Shown here in pieces: positions 8,714-16,601 of a DNA stretch of 64,000 nt. Every line of letters begins with the position of its first letter. The stretch's first letter is position 1. The stretch is taken from the NCBI GenBank assembly GCA_910584525.1, contig CAJUAT010000001.1:28788-92787 (forward strand), read 5' to 3'. A model generated the notes under the pieces. That model searched no databases, had not been told where the DNA came from, and saw only the letters and a program-made list of their open reading frames with translations. The translations under genes were made by a program, and so were the position numbers. The DNA comes from an uncultured Muribaculaceae bacterium. GTDB taxonomy: Bacteria; Bacteroidota; Bacteroidia; Bacteroidales; Muribaculaceae.

Positions 8714-9418
8714 CTACAATAAACTCATGGGGCAGGAATATTCGAGAACCGCTATTTTTGAGGCAAGGGCATTCATCGCCATAGCCTCGGCTCGCGTCAC
8801 CACAGCCCTCCGCAAGTTGTCGGGCCATGGCGCAAGTAGCAGCAGACGCCCCGAACAGCATAGGTCAAATTCTTTGCCGCAAGGTTTGAAGCGCTCTTTG
8901 AAGCCTTCGTGGAAGAGCTGGAGGTCGGCAGTGGCGGCATTAAGCTGGCTGTCAGTTCCGTCAGTTATATTCCGCCGATTATTGCCGGGAGGGCAGAGCT
9001 TGTGGTCATGTCCGGCGGCGCGGAGCTTACGGTAGGCGTTGTTACAGGCTTTGGAGAAACCGGCAAGTTCCATGCCTAACGGATGTTTCAATCTTTCCTT
9101 GACATATAGAATGAAATGAATATGATCGGGCATTGCTATTTTGGTATATATGTCAATTTGGGGATGGAAGCGGGGTATATTTTCAATTTCCTGCAGGATA
9201 ATATTTCCGAGAGGGGTATTTACGGCGCATGGCTTGCCGTTAACGAGCTTGATATGGCTCAAAAGGGGCCGGTGAGGAAGGCAGGTGTATGTGAGCATAT
9301 AAAGGCTTTTGCTGCAATAATCATGCCAGGCGGCGCGGCGCCTGTTGGAATGCTTTACAGGCAGATAATAAGAGGGCCTTTCTTCCATCTCTTTTCCTTT
9401 CTTTTTGCTTTCTTTCAT
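8714..9418 (-). CDS. REP-associated tyrosine transposase (RAYT, Y1/HUH family)
   Basis: A 234-residue single-strand DNA transposase of the IS200-like/TnpA-REP class. The HUH metal-binding motif is AMPDHIHFIL (H99 and H101), followed about 28 residues later by a candidate nucleophile Y129 in CNNAYRKLR. The N-terminal part has the usual basic segment and the C-terminal half, after about residue 140, is an extension. No partner TnpB and no second copy in the window are seen, as expected for a domesticated RAYT. GTAG-headed palindromes lie just past its stop and another palindrome pair lies upstream. The start is uncertain: ATG at 9418 gives a Lys-rich N-terminus coded by the polypurine tract, while ATG at 9388 would begin MEERPSYYLPV. 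Confidence 0.85.
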   Translation of the reverse strand: MKESKKKGKEMEERPSYYLPVKHSNRRRAAWHDYCSKSLYMLTYTCLPHRPLLSHIKLVNGKPCAVNTPLGNIILQEIENIPRFHPQIDIYTKIAMPDHIHFILYVKERLKHPLGMELAGFSKACNNAYRKLRAAGHDHKLCPPGNNRRNITDGTDSQLNAATADLQLFHEGFKERFKPCGKEFDLCCSGRLLLLAPWPDNLRRAVVTRAEAMAMNALASKIAVLEYSCPMSLL

Positions 9419-9489
9419 CTCTCTTTCTTTTATTGATTGCTGATTTATTTGCTTTACAGCTTTTGCTTTCTGCTGCTTTCTCTTTTTCG

Positions 9490-9587
9490 CTTAAAGCTTC
9501 CGCTTTAAGCACGGCCGCTGCCGCTCGGGGCTTCGCCTTCGCTGCTGCCGCTGCCGCTGCTGCCGTGCTTAAGGCGGAAGCCTTAAG
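9490..9587. repeat. BIME-like pair of palindromes upstream of the RAYT gene
   Basis: cttaaagc/gctttaag (9490-9497 and 9502-9509) are perfect arms around TTCC. cttaaggc/gccttaag (9568-9575 and 9580-9587) are perfect arms around GGAA. The larger segments 9496-9515 and 9562-9581 are inverted copies of each other with one mismatch in 20 bases, so the whole 98-base unit can fold as one long stem with branched ends. This differs from the GTAG elements on the other side of the RAYT gene. Confidence 0.75.
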
Positions 9588-9610
9588 AAGAAGCCGGAGC
9601 TTAAAAATTA

Positions 9611-9774
9611 GCTTCCTCTTTCTTTTTTCTTTCTCTTTCTCTTTCCTTCTCTCCCTTTTCCTTGCTCTTCCTTTCTTTCTTTTTTCTTTCTCTTTCCTTC
9701 TCTCTTCCTTTTCCTTGCTCTTCCTTTTCCTTTTTCCTTTCTTTCTTTCTTTCCTTCTTCTCTCTTCTTCTCTC
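9611..9774 (-). repeat. Polypurine/polypyrimidine tract with an internal duplication
   Basis: About 160 bases are almost pure pyrimidine on the plus strand. A segment of roughly 55-60 bases is imperfectly duplicated: both copies contain tcttttttctttctctttc and later ttttccttgctcttcc. It lies directly after the stop of the CvpA-like gene. Such tracts can adopt triplex (H-DNA) structure; whether this one does is unknown. Confidence 0.75.
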
Positions 9775-9777
9775 GCT

Positions 9778-10329
9778 TCAGGAGATGCGGGAGGCGTCTT
9801 CGAGCTGCTGGAGGTGGCTGAGGGTGTCGGGATGCTGGGAGCCGAGGAGGGTGGGGGCGATGTATAATACTTCCTGGATTACATTTCCGTCGCTGTCGTG
9901 CAGCGACTTGGAGAGTACCGACCGGGGCCAGACACATATGAGCATGTTATAGGCGAGACTGAGGAATGTGAGCCAGACGGTCAGCGAGAGCAAGGCGCCG
10001 GCTATGCCGTCGATGATCCCCGAGTCGCTGCGGCGGAAGAGGAGCGCGAAGATGCGCGTGATATAGCCGAAAAGCAGATATGCCGCCGTGAAAATCAGGC
10101 AGCAGGCAAGGGTGGAATAAATGAAGTCGGTTTCGGTGATGCCGAGTCGTTGTGGCCAGGTGTCGCGAAGAAAGGCATCTACAGGCGGGGCGAATATTCT
10201 GGCACAGAGGATGCCGAAGAGAAGACCGAAGAGGCGCGGCAGCTGGCGGCGGAATCCACGGCGGAAGCCGCTGATGACGCTCAGCGCTATGACGGTGATG
10301 GCTGTCAGCGAGAGGAGCCAAGCAGACAT
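9778..10329 (-). CDS. CvpA family membrane protein
   Basis: A 183-residue protein with four hydrophobic segments at about residues 3-22, 30-48, 68-92 and 103-125, followed by a soluble tail. The early SGFRRGFRRQLPRLFGLLFG, where a glycine-arginine motif follows the first helix, and the later IDGIAGALLSL match the CvpA/colicin V production family (Pfam CvpA), inner-membrane proteins linked to envelope homeostasis and purine-locus phenotypes in other bacteria. The start overlaps the end of ispF by 25 bases, so translation of the two is probably coupled. It is the last gene of the T9SS-ispF string on this strand. Confidence 0.85.
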   Translation of the reverse strand: MSAWLLSLTAITVIALSVISGFRRGFRRQLPRLFGLLFGILCARIFAPPVDAFLRDTWPQRLGITETDFIYSTLACCLIFTAAYLLFGYITRIFALLFRRSDSGIIDGIAGALLSLTVWLTFLSLAYNMLICVWPRSVLSKSLHDSDGNVIQEVLYIAPTLLGSQHPDTLSHLQQLEDASRIS

Positions 10330-10787
10330 ACGGCAGTGGCGGATATGCCCTCCTCGCGGCCTTCGAAGCCGAGGTGCTCGGTGGTGGTGGCCTTCACCGA
10401 CACGCAGTCGACGCCGACACCCAGAATGCCGGCGAGCCGCTGTCGCATGGTGGCGATATGAGGAGCAAGCTTCGGACGCTGGGCCATTATCGTCACATCC
10501 ACATTACCCACCTCCCAGCCATGGCGCCCTATGAGCTCCACGACCCTCACGAGGAGAATCTTTGAATCTATATCCTTGAATTCGGGGTCGTTGTCGGGGA
10601 AATGGGTGCCGATGTCGCCGAGGGCGAGAGCGCCGAGGAGAGCGTCACAGAGAGCGTGGATGGCCACATCGGCGTCGCTGTGCCCCAGCAGACCGAGGCT
10701 GTGAGGTATTTTCACGCCGCAGAGCCATAGCTCCCGGCCCTCCACAAGCCGGTGAACATCATAACCTTGGCCGATTCGGAATTGCAT
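10305..10787 (-). CDS. ispF: IspF, 2-C-methyl-D-erythritol 2,4-cyclodiphosphate synthase
   Basis: A 160-residue protein of full family length. It cyclises CDP-methylerythritol 2-phosphate in the non-mevalonate isoprenoid pathway. The N-terminal GQGYDVHRL carries the metal ligands Asp and His; LLGHSDADVAIHALCDALLGA holds the next His and the active-site loop, and DIGTHFPDNDPEFK and the terminal VKATTTEHLGFEGREEG are also intact. The ATG directly abuts a nonamer tandem array that fills the gap to porV. IspD is not in this window. Confidence 0.97.
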   Translation of the reverse strand: MQFRIGQGYDVHRLVEGRELWLCGVKIPHSLGLLGHSDADVAIHALCDALLGALALGDIGTHFPDNDPEFKDIDSKILLVRVVELIGRHGWEVGNVDVTIMAQRPKLAPHIATMRQRLAGILGVGVDCVSVKATTTEHLGFEGREEGISATAVCLLGSSR

Positions 10788-10822
10788 GGCTTTAATGGCT
10801 TTAATAGCTTTTATAGCTTTTA
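10788..10822. repeat. Nonamer tandem array between porV and ispF
   Basis: Two ggctttaat units are followed by agcttttat and agctttta, just under four 9-base units. The array touches the ispF start codon on one side and includes the porV stop codon on the other. It is the same unit family as the array in front of sufS, in the same orientation on the plus strand although ispF is on the minus strand. Confidence 0.85.
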
Positions 10823-12028
10823 CTTTCTTCTGCGGCCCAGGAGGTCGCGGAGGCCGTCCATGTCGAAGGTGAGGGTGAAGCGGAGGGTCTGGTCGAGGGG
10901 TGATGCCTGGGCCGTGGCGAGCATGTAGCTGGCGTCAAGCTTAACCACATTCAGCGAGAAGCCGGCACCGAAAGCGAAATAGCTGCGTCCTCCCTTGTTG
11001 GGATGCTCGTAATTATAGCCGGCACGCACGAAGAATTGCTGGTTATATACATACTCGGCACCCACGGAAACACCTATTTCCTGCAGCTCCTCCTTGGCGC
11101 CGCCGGGTGCATCGGCAAACGACTTGAAGATACCGGTGAAGGGGCTCATGGTGTTCCACTTGTCCCATGCCTCCTGCCATTCTTCGGTTGTCTCATAGCT
11201 CTGCACGCGCGGCATGGTGGGCACCAGCAGCTTGTTGAGGTCAAGACCTATCGAGAGCGAGTGGTAGTCGGCGAGCGGGAACATGAAATTGGCGCCCAGA
11301 CGCAGGTTGGTGGGGAGGAAGTAGTTGTTGGCGCCACCGTCATAGCTCACTTTCGTACCGATGTTGGAGATATTGAAGCCGAAGGTGAACTGGCATTCGT
11401 TGCGCCCAATCATGGGGAATGTCTGATAATAACCGGAGAGGTCCACGGAGAAGGCGTTTGCTGCCTGGTTGGTCTCGCCGGTCTGCGTATCCTGGAAGGA
11501 GAGGTCGGAGAGGATATAACGGAGCACCACGCCCATGGAGAACTTGCTGGAGAGCTTGCGGCTGTAACCGAGGTCGATGGCGAACTCATAGGGGTGTATC
11601 ACCTGCGCGTTGATGTTCTCGCTGCCTTCGGTATAGCCGGTGGTCACCTCGCCGAGGGAGAAGTAGCGGAAGGATGCCGAGATGGCCTGGTTGTCGCCGC
11701 TGCCTATCTTGTAATATCCCGAAAGGTCGGCGAGGAATATGTCGTTGACAATCTTACGGAGCCATGGGGTGTAGCTGAGGCTGAGACCGCCGCGGCTCCA
11801 TCCGAAGGCATATTTCGACGGGTTCCAGAACTGCGAGTTCATGTCGGGGTCGGTGGCCGCTCCCAGGTTACCCATCGACGAGCCGCGTGCATCCGGCGCT
11901 ATGCTCAGAGTGGTGACACCCGTGTTGACCGGGTTGAACATCTCCGACTTGAGGTCGTCCTCGCCATATGCACTGCCGCATATCGCGGCAATGAGTCCCG
12001 TGGCTATGATATACTTCGTTTTATTCAT
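10820..12028 (-). CDS. porV: PorV (LptO), type IX secretion outer-membrane protein
   Basis: A 402-residue FadL-like beta-barrel of the PorV/LptO family. A signal peptide of about 22 residues ends near CGSAYG. The family N-terminal block NPVNTGVTTLSIAPDARGSS, with the following MGNLGAATDPD and QFWNPSKYAF, is the diagnostic region of T9SS PorV. PorV carries substrates with C-terminal domains from the translocon to the PorU sortase at the cell surface. It lies directly downstream of porU. I start it at the ATG at 12028; a TTG one codon earlier is possible. A strong hairpin sits in the 84-base gap to porU. Confidence 0.95.
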   Translation of the reverse strand: MNKTKYIIATGLIAAICGSAYGEDDLKSEMFNPVNTGVTTLSIAPDARGSSMGNLGAATDPDMNSQFWNPSKYAFGWSRGGLSLSYTPWLRKIVNDIFLADLSGYYKIGSGDNQAISASFRYFSLGEVTTGYTEGSENINAQVIHPYEFAIDLGYSRKLSSKFSMGVVLRYILSDLSFQDTQTGETNQAANAFSVDLSGYYQTFPMIGRNECQFTFGFNISNIGTKVSYDGGANNYFLPTNLRLGANFMFPLADYHSLSIGLDLNKLLVPTMPRVQSYETTEEWQEAWDKWNTMSPFTGIFKSFADAPGGAKEELQEIGVSVGAEYVYNQQFFVRAGYNYEHPNKGGRSYFAFGAGFSLNVVKLDASYMLATAQASPLDQTLRFTLTFDMDGLRDLLGRRRK

Positions 12029-12055
12029 CAATTATTTAACTGCAATTATGATAGA

Positions 12056-12092
12056 ATATTGCACCGCAGCCTGACAGACTGCGGTGCAATAT
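12056..12092 (-). promoter_or_regulatory. Perfect 14-bp hairpin between porU and porV
   Basis: atattgcaccgcag (12056-12069) and ctgcggtgcaatat (12079-12092) are perfectly complementary around a 9-base loop. It lies 20 bases after the porU stop and 27 bases before the porV ATG. No T-run follows on the minus strand, so it is more likely an mRNA-stabilising or attenuating hairpin than a simple terminator. Confidence 0.75.
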
Positions 12093-12112
12093 CGATAGGT
12101 GTTTAAGGCGTG

Positions 12113-15100
12113 TCAGTCGATGAGGGTGAACGACACCCAACCCGACGAGGCTCTGCCGGCACGGGAGCTCCTGACGGCCGCGCGGTAGGTTCCCCTTTTA
12201 GCGTCGGCGCATTCCCAGGAGAGGTTGCCGGGGCTTACGTAGGAATTGTAAACCTGTTTGCCGTCGGGGTCGTAAATAATCATCTCGAGGGTGTTGAGCG
12301 TCGAAGCGAGGGTGAAGGTCATATGATCCACGGCGTACTCGCTGTTGGCGCGGAAGTTTACGGCAGGTCCATTCTCGGAGATGTTGAATTCGAGTGTAGC
12401 GCCTTTGGATACGTTGCCGCCCATGTCTTTGGCAGTGACGACGGCGCTGTGGCGACCTGTGGCGTAGGTATCGAGAGGCACGGATGTTGCGTAAGAGAGC
12501 ATCACGGCACCAGGCTTGTCGGAGGTGATTGTCACCGGTTTGCCGTCGATGGTCACCGAGATGCCGCCGCCATTGCCCACACCTGTCATGATGGCCGTGT
12601 TGTCGGCGATTTCTATGTCGAGGTTGCGGGTGTCGTCGTTGTAGCTCAGCGATACCGACGGCGCGTCGGTGTCGGGTGTGGCGGTCGTCTGGCTGTTCTC
12701 ATAGGCCATGGGTACTTCCACATAGCCGCCGCCCGCCATGTGCGAGAAGGGATTGTAGCTGCTCAGGTAGACATTGAGATTGTTGCGGTTCTCGCCCGGG
12801 AAGCTCAGGAACCTGTCGCACTCCTTCGGCAACGGAATGCGCACGGTGAATTTGCCGCTGCGCACGTTGGCGGTGACCGTGGTCATCTTGTCGTCGTAGA
12901 ACGTGTTTATGAACTTCGGGTCGGTGAGCTGTCGTCGCTGCTGGGAGGGGGCGCATACCTTCACCACGATGGTGCCGTTGTAGCTGGTGTAGAGGTATCC
13001 GCGGGTATCGCGCACGGTACCCTTGATTTCGAGGATGTCGCCGCCACGGTATTCCGACTTGGCGAGAGCGTCGGCCCGCACCTCCAGAAGTGTCACGGGG
13101 ATGGTGAGCGCCGGATCGCCGATATATATGAATGGAAGTTCGTTGGGCTGTGCCATCTCCGATTTGGAACGGCTATAAATTTCACCGGCGGTGGCAGGGC
13201 GCGTGCGCGTTTTCTGTGCCGACCCGCTGCTGTAATAGAGATTCTTGATGAAGATCTGGCACAGCGTCAGGTTGGCGTTGGAGTAGGCGGTACGAGTGGA
13301 GCTGACGCTTCCTATCAGGCCTCGGGGCGCGCGAAGCACCGCGTCGATGCCGATGCCGCCTCCGCCGAAGTCAGGGTAGGCTATATCGCAACCCGCAAAG
13401 AACATGAACGACGGTATAGTGTTGTTGAGCGATGTGATGTCGCCCGTCGATATGAATCCGCCGAGGCCCGATTGAGTGGAATGGCCTATGTATATCGACA
13501 TAAGTTTGCCGTCGTTGAGTTTGTCGCGGAAAGCGGTGGTGGCACCCGGTGTCACGTAATAGTCGTACATCACCGTGGAGTGGGGTATTTTGGGAATACC
13601 GGCGTCGCGGACATACTTATGGAAAGTGGTGTCGATGGACTGGGCGGCGTGGTCATGGGTGTGGGTGTCGCCCGTACACGACACGGCCATCGTCTCATTG
13701 ACTATATTAGCCATGTCGCCATTGTTGAGATGGGCGAGATAGCTGTCAATCTTGCTGACGGCCAGGTCGGCCTCCTCGGCGCTGTTGACGGGGAGAGTGC
13801 CTACGCCTACGTCCATGGTGGAGTTGTAGAGCGATGGGGCAACATTATCTGCGGTCATGCCGTAGAAGTCGAGTGCTATGGAGAGGGCGCGTCCGGCTTG
13901 GGTGCCTCCCTCCTGGAAGCCGATGATGAAATTGTCGGGATTCCCGTTGCGCAGTATGTCGCGGACATCACTGCGTATGGGCCCGAAAAGCATCACATTC
14001 TTTAGAACCCGGTCGCCGTTCTCATAGAACATCTTGGTGCACAGGCGCAGTGCCATCGGGTCGACGTTGCCGCTGGAAAATTCGTTGTATACATCATTTA
14101 CTTCGAGCACCAGGGTGAGCGTGCCGTCATATTTCTTGTGCAGCTCGGCAATCTTGTCGGCCTGCTGACGGAACTCCGGCGTGGTGTAGATGATGAACTC
14201 GTAAGGCTCGTATTTGAGGGCATGGATGTTCTGGTTGGCTATTTCCTGCGGATTTGTCACGCCATACTGGGTCTTCTCGGGATTGATGAAGACCAGTTCC
14301 TGTAAGTCTTTGTCCTGCTGCAGCCATGCGCGTGAGTCGGTAGCGGCCATTACCGTAGGACGTACGGGGTCGGTAACGTCGAAGCCCATACAACCCTGAG
14401 GAATGGCGACGAAGCCACCAGGTTTGTTGCCAAGTATTCCGAGACGTTCCTGACGCATTGTCGAGGTGGCCTTGCGCATGTCCTTGTCGTAGGTAAGGAT
14501 CCATTTGTCGAGCCATGCGTCGTCGACCCACGGCTCATTGCTCGATATGGTTATGTCCACATTCCCCGAGGGGAGCGACACGTTGTCGACGCGATAAGTG
14601 CTGAGTTGCGACACATTCTCGGTGCCGGGCACCCATGACTCCTTTTTGCCGTTCAGGGCTACTGAGAAGCTGCCCGGAGGTGTCAGGGTCTTCTCCGTGA
14701 CCCACACCATGATGTCGGCGCCAAGACTGCCCATGCAGTTGTCGGCCATCAGCGCCGGACGCACCGTCCATGATTTCAGAGGCTCGTCGATGATGCTGTA
14801 TTCCCAGAAATATTGTCCTGAATTGTGGTTGCCGTAGAGCACATCATTTTCATGAAGGGAATAGCCGTAGCCTACGGATGCATCCACGGGATTGTCGGCG
14901 ACATCGCCGGATGTAGCCATGAGCAGGGGAGTGCCGTAGTCGGTCAGGTAATAATGGCCGCGGGTGTTGTAGATGTTCATCTCGCCGGCCACGTATCCTT
15001 CATCGGTAAGCTTGGGGTCGTTGAGGCCTATGGCGTAGAAGTATAGCTTGTTGTCCTTATGGAGCACGGCCACCTGTTCCGGGTCGTCAGGCTGTGTTTT

Positions 15101-15370
15101 CTTGCCATCATCCTTGAGATGCAGCGGGCGGAAACGGCCACCTTCGCCATATACCGACACCTGCGCGGGATTGCTGAAGCCCATCTCGCGCAGCTTCTCG
15201 TAGCTTATCTCGTGGATGCCGCTCTTGGCTGTCTTTACCTTTACCCATTTCCCCTTGGCCAGCACCGACTGCGACTGGAATGTATAGGTGCGCTGTGCCG
15301 CCAGTCCCGTGGGGAAGGCCAGCGCCAGTGCCAGCGTCAGGAGTATTCTGTTCACTATCTTTCTGCTCAT
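12113..15370 (-). CDS. porU: PorU, T9SS sortase-like C25 cysteine peptidase
   Basis: A 1085-residue secreted protein with a signal peptide (about residues 1-25, ending FPTGLAAQ). The N-terminal beta domain begins SVLAKGKWVKV and contains VSVYGEGG, as in PorU. The peptidase C25 domain has the expected dyad: H630 in IYIGHSTQSG and C661 in FFAGCDIAYPD. A C-terminal Ig/CTD-like region includes MIIYDPDGKQVYN. PorU cleaves C-terminal sorting domains of T9SS cargo and attaches them to A-LPS. The ATG overlaps the stop of the FAH gene by four bases and porV follows, the usual Bacteroidales pairing. A second C25 protein in the same string (16598-19978) is a paralogue. Confidence 0.92.
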   Translation of the reverse strand: MSRKIVNRILLTLALALAFPTGLAAQRTYTFQSQSVLAKGKWVKVKTAKSGIHEISYEKLREMGFSNPAQVSVYGEGGRFRPLHLKDDGKKTQPDDPEQVAVLHKDNKLYFYAIGLNDPKLTDEGYVAGEMNIYNTRGHYYLTDYGTPLLMATSGDVADNPVDASVGYGYSLHENDVLYGNHNSGQYFWEYSIIDEPLKSWTVRPALMADNCMGSLGADIMVWVTEKTLTPPGSFSVALNGKKESWVPGTENVSQLSTYRVDNVSLPSGNVDITISSNEPWVDDAWLDKWILTYDKDMRKATSTMRQERLGILGNKPGGFVAIPQGCMGFDVTDPVRPTVMAATDSRAWLQQDKDLQELVFINPEKTQYGVTNPQEIANQNIHALKYEPYEFIIYTTPEFRQQADKIAELHKKYDGTLTLVLEVNDVYNEFSSGNVDPMALRLCTKMFYENGDRVLKNVMLFGPIRSDVRDILRNGNPDNFIIGFQEGGTQAGRALSIALDFYGMTADNVAPSLYNSTMDVGVGTLPVNSAEEADLAVSKIDSYLAHLNNGDMANIVNETMAVSCTGDTHTHDHAAQSIDTTFHKYVRDAGIPKIPHSTVMYDYYVTPGATTAFRDKLNDGKLMSIYIGHSTQSGLGGFISTGDITSLNNTIPSFMFFAGCDIAYPDFGGGGIGIDAVLRAPRGLIGSVSSTRTAYSNANLTLCQIFIKNLYYSSGSAQKTRTRPATAGEIYSRSKSEMAQPNELPFIYIGDPALTIPVTLLEVRADALAKSEYRGGDILEIKGTVRDTRGYLYTSYNGTIVVKVCAPSQQRRQLTDPKFINTFYDDKMTTVTANVRSGKFTVRIPLPKECDRFLSFPGENRNNLNVYLSSYNPFSHMAGGGYVEVPMAYENSQTTATPDTDAPSVSLSYNDDTRNLDIEIADNTAIMTGVGNGGGISVTIDGKPVTITSDKPGAVMLSYATSVPLDTYATGRHSAVVTAKDMGGNVSKGATLEFNISENGPAVNFRANSEYAVDHMTFTLASTLNTLEMIIYDPDGKQVYNSYVSPGNLSWECADAKRGTYRAAVRSSRAGRASSGWVSFTLID

Positions 15371-15987
15371 CGTATGTTTATGTCCAATATTGCGGAATGT
15401 TCCGGATTGTTGTCAGTTGCTATAAGTTTGTCGCCAATAGAGGCGGGTAATCCCGAGGGATGAAGAGCGGCGAGAATCACGTCGCCGTTCTTGAGGGTGA
15501 TGTCGCGGCTGAGGAGCTGTAGGATTTCGCCGATGTCGCGGCGCATCATTGCCGCGTGGTAAGTGAGCCTGTTGCCGCCGCATTCGAGGGTGAATATGGT
15601 GTCGGCGATAGTATCGGCGATGTCTTGAGCTTCACGCCATGGGGAGAGGAAGCAGCTCTTGTCGAAGGCCGTTGCCGCAGCCCAGGGGAGACCGTCGCGG
15701 CGACGGCTTGCCAGAAGTCCGGCGCTGATCACGTTGCATCCCAAGCCCACGGCGTCGATGTATCGCGCCGCGTAGCGCGGAGCGATTCCTTTGCCGAGCC
15801 TGCCAACACGCACCGCCAGCGACGGCATGATGCGGAAATCATCGCCGAAGTCGGGCACGAAAAAGGGCTGGCACGTATGTAGCTGACTCGAGTCGGGAAG
15901 CTCGTACCATACCGGCTCCTCACCTTCTCCGTAAGGGGAAACGTCACAAATACCGCCGTAATTGCGGGCTACTGCAAAAATCTTCAT
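15367..15987 (-). CDS. Fumarylacetoacetate hydrolase (FAH) family protein
   Basis: A 206-residue protein with the shape of a single FAH-fold domain. The opening MKIFAVARNYG and the later AVRVGRLGKGIAPRYAARYI and GLGCNVIS segments follow the pattern of bacterial FAHD1-like enzymes (2-keto acid hydrolases, decarboxylases or isomerases). The canonical metal-binding EXE motif of active FAH enzymes is not obvious: the region reads PSLAVRVGRLG, so activity is uncertain. The ATG at 15987 overlaps the rex stop by four bases and the stop overlaps the porU start by four bases, so it is embedded in the operon. The open frame extends further upstream through rex, but that part has no FAH similarity. Confidence 0.7.
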   Translation of the reverse strand: MKIFAVARNYGGICDVSPYGEGEEPVWYELPDSSQLHTCQPFFVPDFGDDFRIMPSLAVRVGRLGKGIAPRYAARYIDAVGLGCNVISAGLLASRRRDGLPWAAATAFDKSCFLSPWREAQDIADTIADTIFTLECGGNRLTYHAAMMRRDIGEILQLLSRDITLKNGDVILAALHPSGLPASIGDKLIATDNNPEHSAILDINIR

Positions 15988-16601
15988 GGGTTCTGAAGCC
16001 TGTTGTATATGATGGCGAGGTGGGCGTATATGGAGGTGTTGGCCATCACCACCCCCTCGGCCACCTTCACACGGTAAGGGGTGAAGTTCCAGATAGCCTT
16101 GACACCAGCGGCGATGGCAGCGTCGGCGGCCTCCTGGGCGGCTTCCGCCGGCACCGTGAGTATGCATATGTCGGCCGGCTCGCGGCCCATCACCTCCTCG
16201 ATGTCATCGAGAAGATATACCGGCACGGGCATCTCGCTGCTGCCCACTACGTCGGGGTTTATGTCGAACCCGGCCACGGTCTGCAGGCCATAGTTCGAGA
16301 GGCCGTTGTCGCGCAGCAGAGCACCGCCGAGGCTCCCCACGCCCACCACGTAAGCCTTGTGGCTCTTGTGGAAGCCCAACAGGTCGGTGAGGGCGTCGGC
16401 AAGCACCGGCACCTCATAGCCTATGCGCGTCTTGCCGCGCAGGTTGAGAAACGACAGGTCCTTGGCGATCTGCGAGGCGTCGACGTTGAGGGCGCGTGCT
16501 ATGCGCGTCGACGACACATGGCTCTCGCCACGAGCCCGAAGTATCTCGACATATGCCAGATACCATGGCAGCCGCCGCAATGTGGGTTCGGGTAGTATCA
16601 T
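15984..16601 (-). CDS. rex: Rex, redox-sensing transcriptional repressor
   Basis: A 205-residue protein, the usual Rex length. The N-terminal winged helix (about residues 1-80) contains VSSTRIARALNVDASQIAKD, and the Rossmann domain has the NAD(H)-binding GVGSLGGALL. The C-terminal domain-swapped helix with YAHLAIIYNRL is present. Rex senses the NADH/NAD+ ratio and represses fermentation and respiration genes. The gene overlaps its neighbours by four bases on each side, joining a C25 peptidase upstream and the FAH gene and porU downstream. This embeds a redox regulator in a T9SS transcription unit. No clear Rex operator (TTGTGAA-type palindrome) was seen upstream. Confidence 0.95.
   Translation of the reverse strand: MILPEPTLRRLPWYLAYVEILRARGESHVSSTRIARALNVDASQIAKDLSFLNLRGKTRIGYEVPVLADALTDLLGFHKSHKAYVVGVGSLGGALLRDNGLSNYGLQTVAGFDINPDVVGSSEMPVPVYLLDDIEEVMGREPADICILTVPAEAAQEAADAAIAAGVKAIWNFTPYRVKVAEGVVMANTSIYAHLAIIYNRLQNP

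Larger units (their letters stand above)
9419..9777. other. Gene-free region of palindromes and pyrimidine-rich DNA upstream of the RAYT gene
   Basis: No convincing gene is seen in these 359 bases. The region holds a pyrimidine-rich stretch, two 20-base palindromes in inverted order around a GC-rich core of gctgcc units (9490-9587), and a long polypyrimidine tract (about 9611-9774). Open frames through it on both strands consist of low-complexity Ala/Lys/Phe/Ser sequence and are composition artefacts. Confidence 0.75.

Noticed and set aside
9433..9867. A 144-codon plus-strand frame rich in Phe, Ser and Leu
   Set aside because: It is produced by the polypyrimidine tract and the palindrome region, then runs antisense into CvpA; it is low-complexity sequence without a start context.
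12110..14005. A 631-codon open frame on the plus strand antisense to porU
   Set aside because: It lies wholly opposite porU, has a residue composition (many Gly, Val, Arg and His) typical of GC-rich reverse frames, and shows no domain pattern; porU has clear motifs.
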